A stretch of 64,000 bases of DNA from Ananas comosus. Its lineage: Eukaryota > Streptophyta > Magnoliopsida > Poales > Bromeliaceae. The stretch is from assembly GCF_001540865.1 (NCBI RefSeq), contig NW_017893344.1, positions 45,827-109,826 on the forward strand, read 5' to 3'. The translations under genes and the position numbers were made by a program. Under the pieces are notes generated by a model that saw only the letters and a program-made list of their open reading frames with translations, did no database searches and was not told the origin of the DNA. Shown piece after piece: positions 34,034-46,088 of the stretch; the stretch's first letter is position 1; each line of letters opens with the position of its first letter.

Positions 34034-34629
34034 CGCCATCCAAAATCTAGGGTTTGATCTAGTAGAAGATATTAAAACTTGATCCAAAAGGGAGATTTAG
34101 CTTACTAACCTCACAAGATGCCCAAAACCAAGCCCCAAGCCAAGTGGAGTTGAAGTTTGATCCTCCAACAAGCTCCAATCAAGATCTCAACCTTCTCCAA
34201 TGGTGGAAAACCCAAAAAAAGCAAGAAGGAGAAGAAAAGAGAGATCAAAACCACTAAAAACCCACCAAAAAAGGAGATCAAACCAAGAGGGGAAGACTCA
34301 CCTTGCTCTCCTCTGGTTAGGGCTCAAAAAGAGCAGCAAAGGGGCTGGGGTAACTTATAAAGGGTATTGCAACAATTGCAAAAAGACCCCTCCACGAAAT
34401 CTACCCAGAGGCATTGTGTACCGGTACACGGGAAAGTGTACCGGTACACTTCCTGCGAAACAGCCCAACCCGAGCCTCGGTTTCGAAATTCTGCGCAGGT
34501 GTACCGGTACAACCATCGACTTGTACCGTACAAAATGTGTACCAGTACAACCAGCGACTTTTCACCGGTTCCACCTCGTGCAGAATGCAATCCGAGAGTA
34601 GGCTAAGTCCAACTTTTTGGTGACCTAGC
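34034..34629 (-). repeat. LTR fragment (-) with dyads, cut by element E
   Basis: It resembles B1 (10500-10960): the donor-like GAG/GTTAG near 34112, a TATA-like CTTATAAAG stretch (34353-34362), the TTGCAATTGTTGCAA box (34366-34381) and the dyad cluster 34417-34572. It ends at 34629, where the LTR of element E begins. No gene is present. Confidence 0.65.
34417..34572. promoter_or_regulatory. TGTACCGGTACA dyad cluster
   Basis: There are two perfect TGTACCGGTACA dyads (34417-34428 and about 34437-34448), then TGTACCGGTACAA, a one-base-deleted copy, TGTACCAGTACA and TTCACCGGTT. Confidence 0.5.
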
Positions 34630-37222
34630 TGTCACGCCCTGCGTAACCAAGCCGGACATACCTGCCTGCACAGACCCGCCATACACCTGCAGTATATAAG
34701 GTCGTCTACGAAGAAGCAAGTCGATAGGAAATAAAACAAAGAGAGTCCTATCCTGATATCAAGCAATGTACAGTCAGATTACTATCAGCAAAAAACAAAA
34801 GAGTATATAATCCCAAAATCTCAACAGAAGAGAAAATATCACAACTGTATGCCTCTGTCCCCAGTAGTATCAAAAGCACACCAGTAATACAAAAATTAGA
34901 TAGATACAATGTGGTTCTCTATAACAAAGGGACATCACCCTCGGTCGAGCCCGAGTAGCAAGGTGATCGACTAGCACGCTCCTAGCAACGACTATCAGAC
35001 GCACTCCCTTGCCCACTATCCCTACTCTCTCCTGCAGATGGTTCTGTAAAAACAACCACCAAAAGGGCGTGAGAACTATTAACAATAGTTTCCAGTGGGT
35101 AAGCCCCAGCCTCGCGATTACACCACTAGGCTCATGATGTACTGAAAGTAAGTAGAACGATTAAATCCATGAATATAGAAATATGCAGTGCTAACCGCTA
35201 ACTGGCATGTATTCAACCTGTAAACATAATTTCTGCAGTAATTAATCAACTAAATAATAGAAGTATCGAAACTACTATAAACATGAACATAAACATAAAT
35301 CATAAGGAGTAATACTACTGTACATTACAACTGATACTCATGTCATTACTATCATTACCATTCGCACTTCATTTCATCACTATGGACCTACCCAAGTAGT
35401 CCACTTGCGCCGCGCCTAATGCGCCCGTGTAATATACACTCCCCACGCAATTCCACCTTCGGCACCCAATCCCGCACGGCGCAGCAACGTCGCGTAGGCC
35501 AACTCCGAGTGCCGGCTGTAGGGAGCACCCTTACAAGCATGTGCGAATGAGCACGATGGCAAGCAGCAACGTCCATTTCCACATGTCAACAATTTCATAT
35601 TTCAAGCAAAAGTCTACCCTCGATCCTCTGATCGGAATTTCAAGTACACAAATAGTAACAAAGCTAGTAATCACTAGATTGTAAACATGTAAGGTAAGGC
35701 TAAATCATATAGCATTATAATCTTTCACTAGTATGGCACTATCAATATAGTCTAGAGCATTCATAAGTTCTCTACGTTAAGTCAAGAGAATGTCCATTTG
35801 TTTCTTATTTTAAAGTGTATCCTACACTTGTTCATTAAGTCATTCAAACTAAAATTGAATACAAATATAAAATATTCATTTATATGAGAGTTCTCTACTT
35901 AATAGAGACTTCATTTCGAATATTTCAACATTATGATAAGAACGTCGAGCCCTTATCAATCACATAAGCACACAATAAGACCATTTCTATATACATATAG
36001 AACATAGAGGAGTTCACTGCTCTGTTAGTCCGACCCACACCTAGTACTAGGCTCAACAACTATTCAACAAAGTGCCACAATCGGCTCAACAAGCCCCCAA
36101 TGCTGCTGAAAACAAACGTCAAGATTGGATTAAATCTACGGCCGAAAATTCGCGATTTCGGCTCAATTCACATCTCGTATCAATAGTAACATAAATCGCT
36201 GTTTGGTTCACACTTAGTACCTCAATAAAGTCTCTAAAGGCTTCCAAAGCCAATCAAGGATGATGCAAAGTCGTTCGAAACATCCCTGCGATCAACACCA
36301 ACACGACATCAAAAATCATCAATAATATAGCAAATATAGTCGAATCTTTCTGAATCTCAGTTTTCTAACTGAAATCCCTGCTACCTCAGGTAGAACACCT
36401 CTTAAACCCGCTTCCAAGTCACCCAGCTAAGCCCAAGTGTTCGAAACCTGCTGCGCAAAGGAAAAGTCCAAACTGCATCAATGAGCGCATAATCCGGTAT
36501 AGTCCGAAATAGCTTTATAAAAGACCTAATTAGCTCTACTCAGCTTCAAAGTAACATATCCCAAGTTAAAGGAAGTTAATCCACAGCTAAAACTCAGCTT
36601 TAATGTTAAAACTCAGCCAAACACAGCACGAAGCAAAACTCGAAAACGAATACTCAACTTGCCGAAAACAACATCAATCACGAAGAACTTGAGTCGATTA
36701 CCTGCTTAAGCATCCAACCAGCAAACCCCTGGTTCAAAGCTGCGGAAAAACCTCCAAAATACTCTCTCCCACGACCACGCAACCCCTGCGATGCTCGCAA
36801 TCAGCGAAGAACGTGCGTGGCGACGAAAACGGCTAAAACGGCGAGCTCTTTGTAGAGAGAGAAAAATCCTAGAGAGAGAAAGAGAGAAATGGTGGAGAAC
36901 CCTCCTCTGGTCTCAAGACCCTTCCACAGAGCTCCTGGAGTCGTGCTGGGGGTTATAGATAGGGATAAGTATGTGAAATTACCAAAATACCCAAACTGCC
37001 ACGTTTCTGTATTGTGTACCGGTACAAGCTGATGGCTGTACCGGTACAGCAAGCAGAAAAAGGCTGATTTTCGCAGATCAATGCAATTTCTCGTTTTATG
37101 CCATCCAATCATTCTCTAACTTGTTCCAAAACTTGTCCAAGCCTTATAAAACATGTAGGGTAGTGTCACATCACATTCCACACACTCGAACTTCGCAATT
37201 TGCCAAAGTTCAGTGTATTACA
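34630..37222 (-). repeat. LTR B3, 3' LTR of element E
   Basis: It matches B1 and B2: + strand start TGTCACGCCC, end GTGTATTACA. It holds two TGTACCGGTACA dyads at 37015-37048 (about 174 bp from its 5' end) and a donor-like CAG/GTAATC near 36701. As the only family-B LTR here next to coding sequence, it ties family B to the Del/Tekay pol. Confidence 0.85.
37015..37050. promoter_or_regulatory. Dyad pair in B3
   Basis: TGTACCGGTACA occurs at 37015-37026 and 37037-37048, separated by 10 bp. B2 has the same pair and spacing at 54317-54350. Confidence 0.5.
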
Positions 37223-37270
37223 TTCATCCCTCCTAAAAAGAAGTTTCGTCCGCGAAACTTGTGAACACTT

Positions 37271-38372
37271 ACCTCACGTTTCCGTCGAGAATAGGTAGGG
37301 ATAATGCTCTTGCATTGCACTCTCCAGTTCCCAAGTGGCTTCTCGTTCCTCGTGATTACTCCAAAGGATCTTCACGTAGGGTATCTCGTGATTTCGAAGC
37401 CGTTTTACTTCTCGAGCTAGTATTTTCACTGGATGTTCCTCAAAGCTCAAATCTTCTTGTAAATCCACTGGAGTACTTCCCAAGATGTGGGTTAGATCAA
37501 AAACATACTTTCGAAGTGTCGATACATGAAACACATTGTGTACTCCTGAGAGACTCGGCGGCAAAGCAAGCCGATACGCTACGGGGCCTATCCGCTCCAG
37601 TACCTCGTAGGGTCCAATGAATCGGGGACTCAACTTTCCTCAAATACCAAATCTCTTAACTCCTTTCGTCGGTGAAACCTTCAGAAATACATGATCGCCA
37701 ACTAAAAATTCCAATTCTCGCCGACGTTTGTCCGCATAACTCTTTTGTCGACTTTGGACTGTCAATAGACGTTCTCGTGCCAGTCGTACTTTAGCTTCAA
37801 CCTCTTGTAATACATCGGGACCCAAAACCAATCTCTCACCCACTTCACTCCAATGAAGTGGTGATCTGCACTTTCTACAATAAAGGGTTTCAAACGGTGC
37901 CATCTGAATACTTGCTTGATAACTATTGTTATAAGCAAATTTAGCCATCGGTAAGAATTATGGCCAACTGCCCTGGTAGTCAATCACACAGGCCCGCAAC
38001 ATATCCTCAAGGGTCTGGATGGTACGCTCAGACTGCCCATCACTCTGGGGGTGGAAAGCGGTACTAAAATCCAATCGAGTACCCATGGCCTCCTGTAAAC
38101 TCTTCCAGAAATGTGAAACAAATCGGGTATCTCGATCTGAAACAATCGAAGCAGGTACTCCATGTAATCGTATAATTTCATCAAGATACACTTGAGCGAG
38201 TCTTTCCCCCGACCACCCAGTATGAATTGGAATAAAGTGGGCAGATTTGGTCAATCTATCCACAATTACCCAAATGGCATCGTGACCTACTTGTGAGCGA
38301 GGTAATCCAACGATGAAATCCATAGTGATCCTCTCCCACTTCCACACTGGTATGGGTAAGCTCTGAAGTTTC
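37271..38372 (-). pseudogene. pol: Integrase and chromodomain-like tail of element E, truncated
   Basis: The DDE core reads [36 protein letters not shown] and [15 protein letters not shown], so all three acidic residues are present. After a shift near 37950 it continues FAYNNSYQASIQMAPFE, and after a stop near 37634 [20 protein letters not shown] (GPY/F), [14 protein letters not shown], and the chromodomain-like [19 protein letters not shown] with [17 protein letters not shown]. The N-terminal side ends at [13 protein letters not shown], where D2 is inserted. It is less decayed than element 1, with two breaks in about 370 codons. Confidence 0.88.
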
Positions 38373-41300
38373 TGTAACATACCAGATTTCGGTATAAAAA
38401 TAAAAATAAATAAAAATAGTGTGAGAAACTATTTTTATTGGATTTATAGAAGTAAAACATAAGTCAGAAGTGACTTGTGCTGAAATCGGAATTAAAACAG
38501 AAGATTTAGAATTTTCTGTTGGAAACGGGACAGATAAATTAGCAGAAAATGCACAGTCTCAGAAAATTATGAAAATTGGCAGAGATGTCAGAAATATTTT
38601 TATGAGGCTAGATTTAAGGTTTCATATTTTTCTGACACCCGTAGAGTGAGAAATAAAATCCGACAGTTATCTGATAAAGATTGCAGTTCGGTACAGTTTT
38701 CAGTGAGCAAACGGGGTCGAAACTGAACCAGCGATCGTCAGCTTGTTAAGTTAAGTAAAACCGAACATGACTGTCAAGTTTGAGCTCAAACGGACATTCA
38801 GGGAGTTCCGGCGAAAGTTATCAGATTTCAAGCTGCCCGGGAGTGAATAGTGTTGTGGTGTTGACTAAAGAGGAGTGTTGACTCCTCTTCTTCTCCTTCA
38901 GCCGCACACCCACACACACGCACACGACACACACACACGCATACATGGAAAGGGAGAGAGGAAACTTTCCTTTCTCTCTCTAGATCTCTCCCAAAAATGA
39001 ATGGAGTTGGTGGAGAAGCAAGCTTGGAAGTTGATCTTCATCACCTTCATCTTCTTCCTCTCCATTGGAGCTTGCTTGAGAGGTAAGCTTCAAACCCCTT
39101 TAATGGTAGATCTTTAGAGCTTTATTTAGATGCTCTAGAAATGGGTTTGATGGAATCCTAGGATGTTAAATGAGTGTTTATTGCATGATTTAAGTTCCAA
39201 TTTGGAGCATCTTGTAATAGTAAACACCTAGGGCTCAAAAATGCTAATTTTGAAAATATAAGGGTTTGATCTCATTTGACCCTCCGTAAACCAAATTGCT
39301 AGGTAAACGAACGCGTTGGCGAAGTCGGTTCGGCGATTCGTCGAGCCGTTGCGAAGTTATTAAAGAAACGGATGTTTAGGCTTCGTTTTCGCCTGGAGGG
39401 CCGAGGCGATATCGTAAATTCATGAAAATGGATTTGAAGCATCGTGGCACATAACCGAAGACCTTTAATTTTCGGATCGTGAATTGGAGGCCGTTCGGGT
39501 GGTCGCGTGAGAAATCGGGCCAAACCGGGTGCCGGGTGCCGCGGGAGGCCGATTGCAAGTGTCGACAAGCAATCGGAATGCGAAATGAGGTGGGTTGTGT
39601 TTACCGAAGCGACTAGGTCGCCCTTTATGTCTAAGAAATGAGATTTCATATTGATGCATATTGACATAATATAAGAATGTGAAAAGAATGCATTTTAACA
39701 TACTATAGAAATGCTAGATAAATGCATATGATTAATACTTTGAATGCATAATATAAAGGGCGTATGAATGTTAGCATTATAAGAACATCATAAAAGGAAT
39801 GTATGATGACATGTTGTAGAATATGCTAAATGTAATGCATAATGAATTAAGTGCTAAAAGAATGCATGAGATGCTAAGTATGGACTATTTTGGATAATGA
39901 CTATATGTATGTTGACAAATCATGTGATGCTAGTGGTATATGTGCATGATGATATATTATGAATTTACATATTGTGGATTATGTTAACTAGAAAAACATA
40001 CTTGATGACATATTGCCATGTTGTGGAACATAGTGGACAATCTATTTATGTATTAGATCGAGTGGCATTAAACCTAGCATCTTGAACCTAGCAATCACTT
40101 GTGGTGAATGATCATATATATTCTGGTGTCATTCATGTATGTTAGGACCCTATTATTGTGTAAATGTGAGAGTTGGACTTGAACATTAGTAAACAAGGGT
40201 GACAATGACAATAGAGACATGATTGGCATCAAGAAAGTGAATGTTAAACATAGTTTAACCATATTGACATTGGTCCAAGTTGACATAGAGAGTGGCATGA
40301 TTAAATAGGTAGAAAATCTATTATGACAATGGCATTGTGACAAGTGGCTATGAATCCTCAAGTTGAGGATTGGATCGATACTCACGATAAGTCTTGGCTT
40401 GAGGGAGGTAGCTCCCCCTCGGGCGGTGCGCTCCGGAGTTGGTCACCACTGGGCGTGGTAAAGTCCCACCAGTTGACGGTCCCTAGGGAGGTTCGAGTCC
40501 CCCGTTATTAAGGGATTTGGTTGTGAGTTATTGGGGTTAACATGGTTAACCGGTAAGATTGGGTCATAGCCAAATGAGTGTACAACAAGTATGCATTATG
40601 AGTTATGGATTTGGTATCCCAGTTGAGAGGATCTAGGGCTGAGGTGTATGTGAGACGTCCATCGCCTCGAGCCTGGTTCTAGTGCGGTACTCCGCCGACG
40701 ATTGACTCAAGACCGAGTCGGGTGGTTAGCCTTGTAAAGGAAGATGAAACCTTATGATTAAAACGGTGATTGACAAGAATCTAAGATAGAGGAAACCTTA
40801 AATATCAAATGGATGAGCTATGGTTAGCAGAATTGAAAGTAGTATCGAATGAACTACTAGTTGGTTGCATAGTTGCATTATTGCATGATTTGCATATAGC
40901 ATTACATTATTGCATTCGTGAGGCAATGCATGGTTTTATTCGTTGCATAATCAAGATATATATCTATCTGTTTATTGAACTAACTTGCAGTTGCCTCCCT
41001 TGGACCTATTGGTCGAGCTTTTCCCTTGGGTGGCCGTACCCACTGGGAACCATGGAGTTGGTTCTCACCCCACGTGGTTTTGGGGTGTTTACAGGTTCAC
41101 ACGTGAGCGGCGCGGCGGCGCGAAGCGAGGGCGTAGCTCCATAGTTAGCGCCTTACCACCGAGACCAGAGATAGCGGTACCTTGAGTCGGCTTTTCTTAA
41201 AGATGTAAGAAAATAAAAGGAATAAGATTGTAATAATCATGTTAAATCGGATTGTATTTGGAAGTTAAATGTAATAAGTATTTGGGATGTAAAATGTATG

Positions 41301-41531
41301 AATGTGAATGCATGTAATAACATAAGATGTGTTATGTTGTTTGATACCTTCCATTATGCAATCTTGATTGAAATGTGTTCCTGGTTGGAACTTTGTACAT
41401 TGTATTGATTGCTATGCCTTAAACGTACAGGGGAGATTCTGTCCGCAGTACAGGGGAAACCCTGTCCGTTTGGCGATCTGTTGGCGGCGCCGCGACCCGG
41501 CCAAATAGGCGGGCGGTCGCGGGGCGTGACA
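38373..41531 (+). repeat. LTR D2 (+), mosaic
   Basis: It begins TGTAACATACCAGATTTCGG and ends GGGGCGTGACA. Positions 38373-39760 and 40600-41531 follow D1 and G; 40140-40570 follows LTR J almost exactly. It holds a donor-like GAG/GTAAGC with GT at 39083 and the tetraloop hairpin ACAGGG-GAAA-CCCTGT at 41450-41465. The flanks (GTTTC left, CTCTC right) do not match, so it is not a simple solo LTR. It has no dyad cluster. Confidence 0.75.
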
Positions 41532-42845
41532 CTCTCTCACGCTAGCGCGCTCGCCTCTCTCTCTCTTTAGCACGCTGGCGCCAAAATTTAGGGAAAAAGA
41601 GGGAAAACGCGAGGGGATAAAATGTGGGAGTGAGGTTAACACTGATTTTTTTTTTTTTTAAACCAAGTTTATATCAGCCGTTGGATCAAGGAGTTGTAGG
41701 ATCTACAACTCTAAATGGGGTGTATGGGTAGCACGACTCTATCACTTAACCCCAGCCCCCTGCAAAATGTCTACGTATCCAGCCTCTCTCCCTCTCCTTT
41801 CTTTTCATTTCTTTCTCCTTCTCCTTCTCTCTAACTCTAGGTGAAGCTTAATAGAGAAGGTTGATTTGGCGTTGGATCTTTTTTGGTGTGTTGAGCTGAA
41901 AATAGAAGACTTGAGCAGAAATAGAACCTAGGGGAGCTTCAAATTTAGGTAAGGTTGATACCTTTCCCCTGGTTTGAGTGGTATTAGTGCTGTAGAGAGA
42001 GTTGTAAGCAATATGATTGCTAGTTTTAGAACTTGTAGTGGCTGTGAGGGAATTTGGTGGAGTAGATTTCAGAATTGGGGCTTCTTGCGGTTGGAGCTGA
42101 AAAGAGGGCTTTTGGTGCAGAAAATCTGCTAGTGAGGCATTCAGCTTGAAGTAAGTATGCATATTTCTGATTTAGAAGGGTGTTAGTTGCCTATATAGAA
42201 GTCTAATTTACAGATTTAGAATGTTAATACCACAAGAGGCTTAAGGGAAATTCTGTGGCAGCATATATGTATGTAGTATGTAGATATGTATATGCGTAGT
42301 TATTAGAAACAGGAAATCTGAAATAGATTGATCTTATTTCCTGTTTAATGTCAGTATACTCAGTTCAGGGAAGAGTTCGAATTATATATTCTGATTACTA
42401 GGCCTCCAAATGCCAAGAACTCTATATAGAACAAGATACATACTATAGATGTGTATGTACATATATATGTACATACTTATGAATGATCATTGGGGGTAAA
42501 ATATGAGATGATGAGGATTAAAAATCCCTGGTTTGAATGATCTTCTGGGCTGTATAAAAGTGTGGAAAGGAGGGTTTCTAAATGATTGTAACTTGTATTC
42601 ATAAATAGAAGCGTTGAGACCATGTTGTTATGAAAGTAAATTACATATCATTTATGCAAATATAAGAATACAACCAGAGATAGAAATAGTGAAAAGTTAT
42701 GCTTGATTTCTGGTTTAAAGGGGGTATATGTATGTTCTGAAGGGGATGGAACTACAGATTTTGATGTGAGAACTCTTGAAATTATGAAAAAACTTAGAGA
42801 AGTATATGCTGGAAGCATATATGTATATATATATATATATATATA

Positions 42846-43011
42846 TGTGACGCACCGACTTCCCAGAGGGTCACCCATCCTAGGACTACTCCCGTCCTGG
42901 CACGCTTAACTCTCTTAACCTCTTGGGTCTTGCCACCACCCAAAATGCTTAAGCCGGGTTAAGAGTTTAGCCCTATTATATCTCATATATAGGACTATCT
43001 GGGGTCTCACA
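42846..43011 (-). mobile_element. Cassandra-like TRIM solo LTR carrying a 5S rRNA segment
   Basis: This 166-bp unit has TGTGA/TCACA ends and ATATA on both sides (within an AT repeat, so a weak duplication). On the - strand its last third matches plant 5S rRNA: TTAAGCGTGCC, GGGAGTAGTCCTAGGATGGG, TGACC and CTGGGAAGTC, the region with the internal RNA polymerase III promoter. TRIM elements of the Cassandra group carry a 5S segment in each LTR. A full 5S gene is excluded because the first ~45 bases are replaced. Confidence 0.75.
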
Positions 43012-44089
43012 ATATATATGCATATACTTGTGAATTCTTGGTTAGCAAGTAAGATTTGAACTATAGTGAGGATAATCCCTGGTTAGAGAATGAAGTAAAT
43101 CCTCTAAACTGTTAGTCTTGAGGTTATTGGGCTGATTAGAGTTGAGTTACTCTATGTGCTTTTGTGAGGTTTGTTTAGTAGTAGATTGTATAAAGTTTTA
43201 ACTCGAAAATGCTACTTTGTAGGATTGGAAAACTTGCCTGGAATTGATCACGTATAAACCTAATTGAGGGTAAAGCGAACGCGTTGGAAAGCTCGGATCG
43301 ATGTTCCAACGAGCCTACGGCAAGCTAGTGAGGAAAACCTCATTTTAGCTCAAGTTATTGCGCGCAAGGATTGCGGTCGTCCGTAAATTGCGGGAAGCGG
43401 ATTTCTCGTGTTCCGGTATCAAGTAAAGGTGGGTTGTGCTTTACCGAAGCGATTAGGTCGCTTCCATGCCAAAGTAATGTATGGTTTCATTGACGCATAT
43501 ATGTTTAGCGGTAGGTTTTGATCGATAATATGAAAGCATGAATCATTAAGTTACCTACTATTGGAATATGCATATGAATATATATTGATGATCATATTGG
43601 ATGACATATGAATACTGACCTATTATGAATATACTAGATGCATATGAAATGAGTACGAGTCGATAACTCTAATTGAGTAGAAATCTCGACGGTGACAAAA
43701 TGAATGAAAACGCGTAAGCTATGATTCTAGGCTTGGATAACTAGGATGATGCATAGATCGAGTGGCATGAACCTAGTGTTATTAAACATAGGTTGGACAT
43801 AAACCTAGTGTCATTGAACATAGGCTGAATTAGTAAACCTAGAGTCGGGATCTAGGTGAAATGATATAGAATCTAGCGTGCTTGAATCTAGGTTATGACA
43901 TATAGTGATACTTAGTGAAATTGAACTAAGTTATGGATTATAGTGGTAAAAGGACCACTAGGAAATGAATGGTATAGACCTAGGAAGGTCGTCAACGTAG
44001 GGTAAATGTGTAACCCTTAAGTTGTGAAAGTGGGTTCCGGAATCCCTAGGAATGGTGTTGTTGGCAAAAATAGAATCAGAACTACGGGA

Positions 44090-44240
44090 TCGACGGTTCT
44101 CTTCTCCCGGTAGTGATTCAACGGGATCGACGGTTCTCCTCTCCCGGTATGAGCTCAACGGGTTTGACGGTTCTCCTCGCCCGTTAAGCTTGAGCGACTT
44201 AGGGTCACGGGGATCGACGGTTCTCCTCTCCCTGTGATTG
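44090..44240. repeat. Minisatellite in LTR F
   Basis: There are four copies of a unit with GGGATCGACGGTTCTCCTCT, spaced about 33-58 bp. Confidence 0.8.
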
Positions 44241-45054
44241 TACCTATTGTCGTGTGGACTTAAGGCTGAGGTGTTTGTGAGACGTCCTTCACCTCGAGCC
44301 TGACTTGACGCGGTACTCCGCGGATGATTGACTCGAGGCCGAGTCGGGTGGATAGCTTAATTAAGGTAGATGAAACCTTAGAAGCTAGTGTGATACGAGC
44401 TTTGAATAGCGAGATGGAAAGTAGGATCAGTAGATCTACTTGTTACATAGTTGCATTATATTGTTGCATATTGCATATCGTGAGGCATACATGTTTTAAT
44501 ATCTGCATAAATTATTGTGATTATCTGTTGGACTAACATGTTACAGTGCCTCCTTTGGACCTGGTGGGTCGAGCTCTTCCCTTGGGTGGCCGTACCCACT
44601 GGGAACTATATTTATATAGTTCTCACCCCCGTGTTGTTTTTGGGGGTACAGGTTCACACGCGAGTGGCGCAGCGGCGCAAGGACAGGGCGTAGCTCCGTA
44701 GATAGTGCCCCACCACTGAGACCGAGATAGCAATACCCCGAAGAGGTCTAGCTCAGAGTTCAGATTGAAAGAAACAAACTTGTAGTAATTTGTATAAAGG
44801 CTTATGTAATAACTTAAAGGTATTTGTAGTATTGTAAAATGTAATAAATCTCTAAGATGAATGCTTGTAATAGCATAGTAGCATTTTATGTTTTTGATAC
44901 TTGCAATCGATGCTGAATACTGTTCCTGGTTGGAACCTCTTGTATTGCATTGTATAGATTGTGACGCCTAGAACGTACAGGGAAAGCTCTGTCCGTTAGG
45001 CGGTCTGTTGGCGTGTCCGAATCCGACCAAATAGGCGGAGCTCGGGGCGTGACA

Positions 45055-45567
45055 TGGTACTCCACTGAACTTTAAAGAATTCAATAAATCAGCAGGATAT
45101 AAAAGATCCGCTTCTTCAGCATTCACGGAAGAGCTACAAATCGAATCGGCACTTGTGTATATCTTTTCTTCGCCTTTAATTAAGGACAGAACATATGTAT
45201 TAATTTTATCAACAGTCTCATTTATAGGTGTGATAATAGCTCTGTCTCTCAAATAGAATGCATCATTATAATTATACTCGAGATTATCATATATTGATGC
45301 AACAATATCTCTGACACCATTTCCGCTATTTTTTATGAGAATATCATCAGGTATCTTAATCCAAGTAGGCTCTTCTTCATTGTCCAACTTAATAGCGGAT
45401 ATTTTTCCATCACCTAAATCAAGTGTCCATTTTGCAAATGCTTCCAAATCTGCTTTATCTTCAGTGTTTTCCGGGCATGTACGCAACCGCATATTCGTTG
45501 TTAGGCGATATAGTTTATAGTGCTGCCATATATATGATTTAGTAATTGATGCATTCACTATATCCTG
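45055..45567 (-). pseudogene. Helitron helicase, C-terminal part (fragment)
   Basis: It is open throughout: IVNASITKSYIWQHYKLYRL, NMRLRTCPENTEDKADLEAF, FYLRDRAIITPINETVDKIN and LLYPADLLNSLKFSGVP. These match the PIF1-like helicase of plant Helitrons between motif III and motif V. The next expected motif (NHKL..LKVG, then the Arg finger region) is cut off by LTR F at 45054. The frame is intact, so this gene was disrupted by insertion before much decay here. Confidence 0.88.
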
Positions 45568-46087
45568 TGTAACATACCGAACTTATAAAGTTATGAAGTT
45601 GCGGTGTATGTTAGCTTGGAAGAGTTAAAAGTGAGTTCTAGAAGTGTTAGAAAGGTTCTAGCATCGACCGAGGCGAAATGGAGTCGAGTCGAAGTCAAAA
45701 CCCAAGTCTGGAGCAAGTGTACCGGTACAGCAAGCGACCTGTCACCGATTTCAGCATGTGAAACCGGTGATACATCAAAATGTACCGGTACATTTCGGGC
45801 GAAAATGAGAGATATGCTCTTGGGTTTGCCTCTGCGTGGTCGTGGAACCGGTGACACGGGAAAGTGTACCGGTACACCTTGGCAGAATGGCACAGTTTTG
45901 AGTCTGCTGCAAATGTGAATGTTTGGGGGGTTTATTTGCAATTGTTGCAACACCTAAAATACCCCAAACACTCTTCCCTTTTACAGCAGCCCCTCTTCTC
46001 TTATTTTCTCTCTCCCTCTCTCTCTAGAAACTCAAACCAAAGGTGGATTTGGAGGAGATTGAGGAAGTGTTTGAAGATTTTTGCGGG
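45568..46087 (+). repeat. LTR 1 of block G, truncated by gap
   Basis: It is nearly identical to the first 520 bases of LTR 2 (47134 on). It includes dyads at 45718-45877, the TTGCAATTGTTGCAACA box at 45937-45953 and the CTCTCTCTAGAA start region. Confidence 0.88.
45718..45877. promoter_or_regulatory. Mixed dyad cluster, LTR 1 of G
   Basis: TGTACCGGTACA (three copies, perfect) alternates with TCACCGATTT, AACCGGTGAT and AACCGGTGAC half-dyads in 160 bp, starting 150 bp from the LTR end. The same arrangement is at 47284-47443, where the second site is TCACCGGTTT. Confidence 0.5.
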
Positions 46088-46088
46088 N
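46088..46088. other. Single-N assembly joint
   Basis: LTR 1 sequence stops here and unrelated internal sequence follows, so a gap of unknown size (LTR remainder plus PBS, gag and pol) is collapsed. Confidence 0.8.

Larger units (their letters stand above)
34630..38372 (-). mobile_element. Ty3/Gypsy element E (-), 3' half only
   Basis: The 3' LTR B3 (34630-37222), polypurine tract (37223-37240) and integrase with chromodomain-like tail (37271-38372) are present. The rest of pol, gag and the 5' LTR are missing: LTR D2 starts at 38373 within integrase. Base 34625-34629 is CTAGC; no matching duplication was found on the other side. Confidence 0.85.
41532..45054 (+). repeat. LTR F (+), 5' end missing, inserted in the Helitron gene
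   Basis: It ends CTCGGGGCGTGACA at 45054, and Helitron coding sequence starts at the next base. It shows a CT-rich start region (41781-41840), a donor-like TAG/GTAAGG with GT at 41949, the nested Cassandra-like LTR (42846-43011), a minisatellite (44090-44240) and the hairpin ACAGGGAAAGCTCTGT (44977-44992). Its first few hundred bases are not found; D2 abuts instead. No gene is present. Confidence 0.7.

Noticed and set aside
38373..41531. D2 as a simple solo LTR
   Set aside because: The five bases outside each end (GTTTC and CTCTC) do not match, and the sequences on the two sides belong to different elements.
42846..42945. A functional 5S rRNA gene on the - strand
   Set aside because: Only the 3' two thirds of 5S is recognisable, the 5' part is replaced, and the unit has LTR-like ends.
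45718..45877. CRISPR-like or operator array
   Set aside because: Spacing is irregular, the arms vary, and the sequence is plant LTR. The repeats are dyads, not direct repeats with unique spacers.
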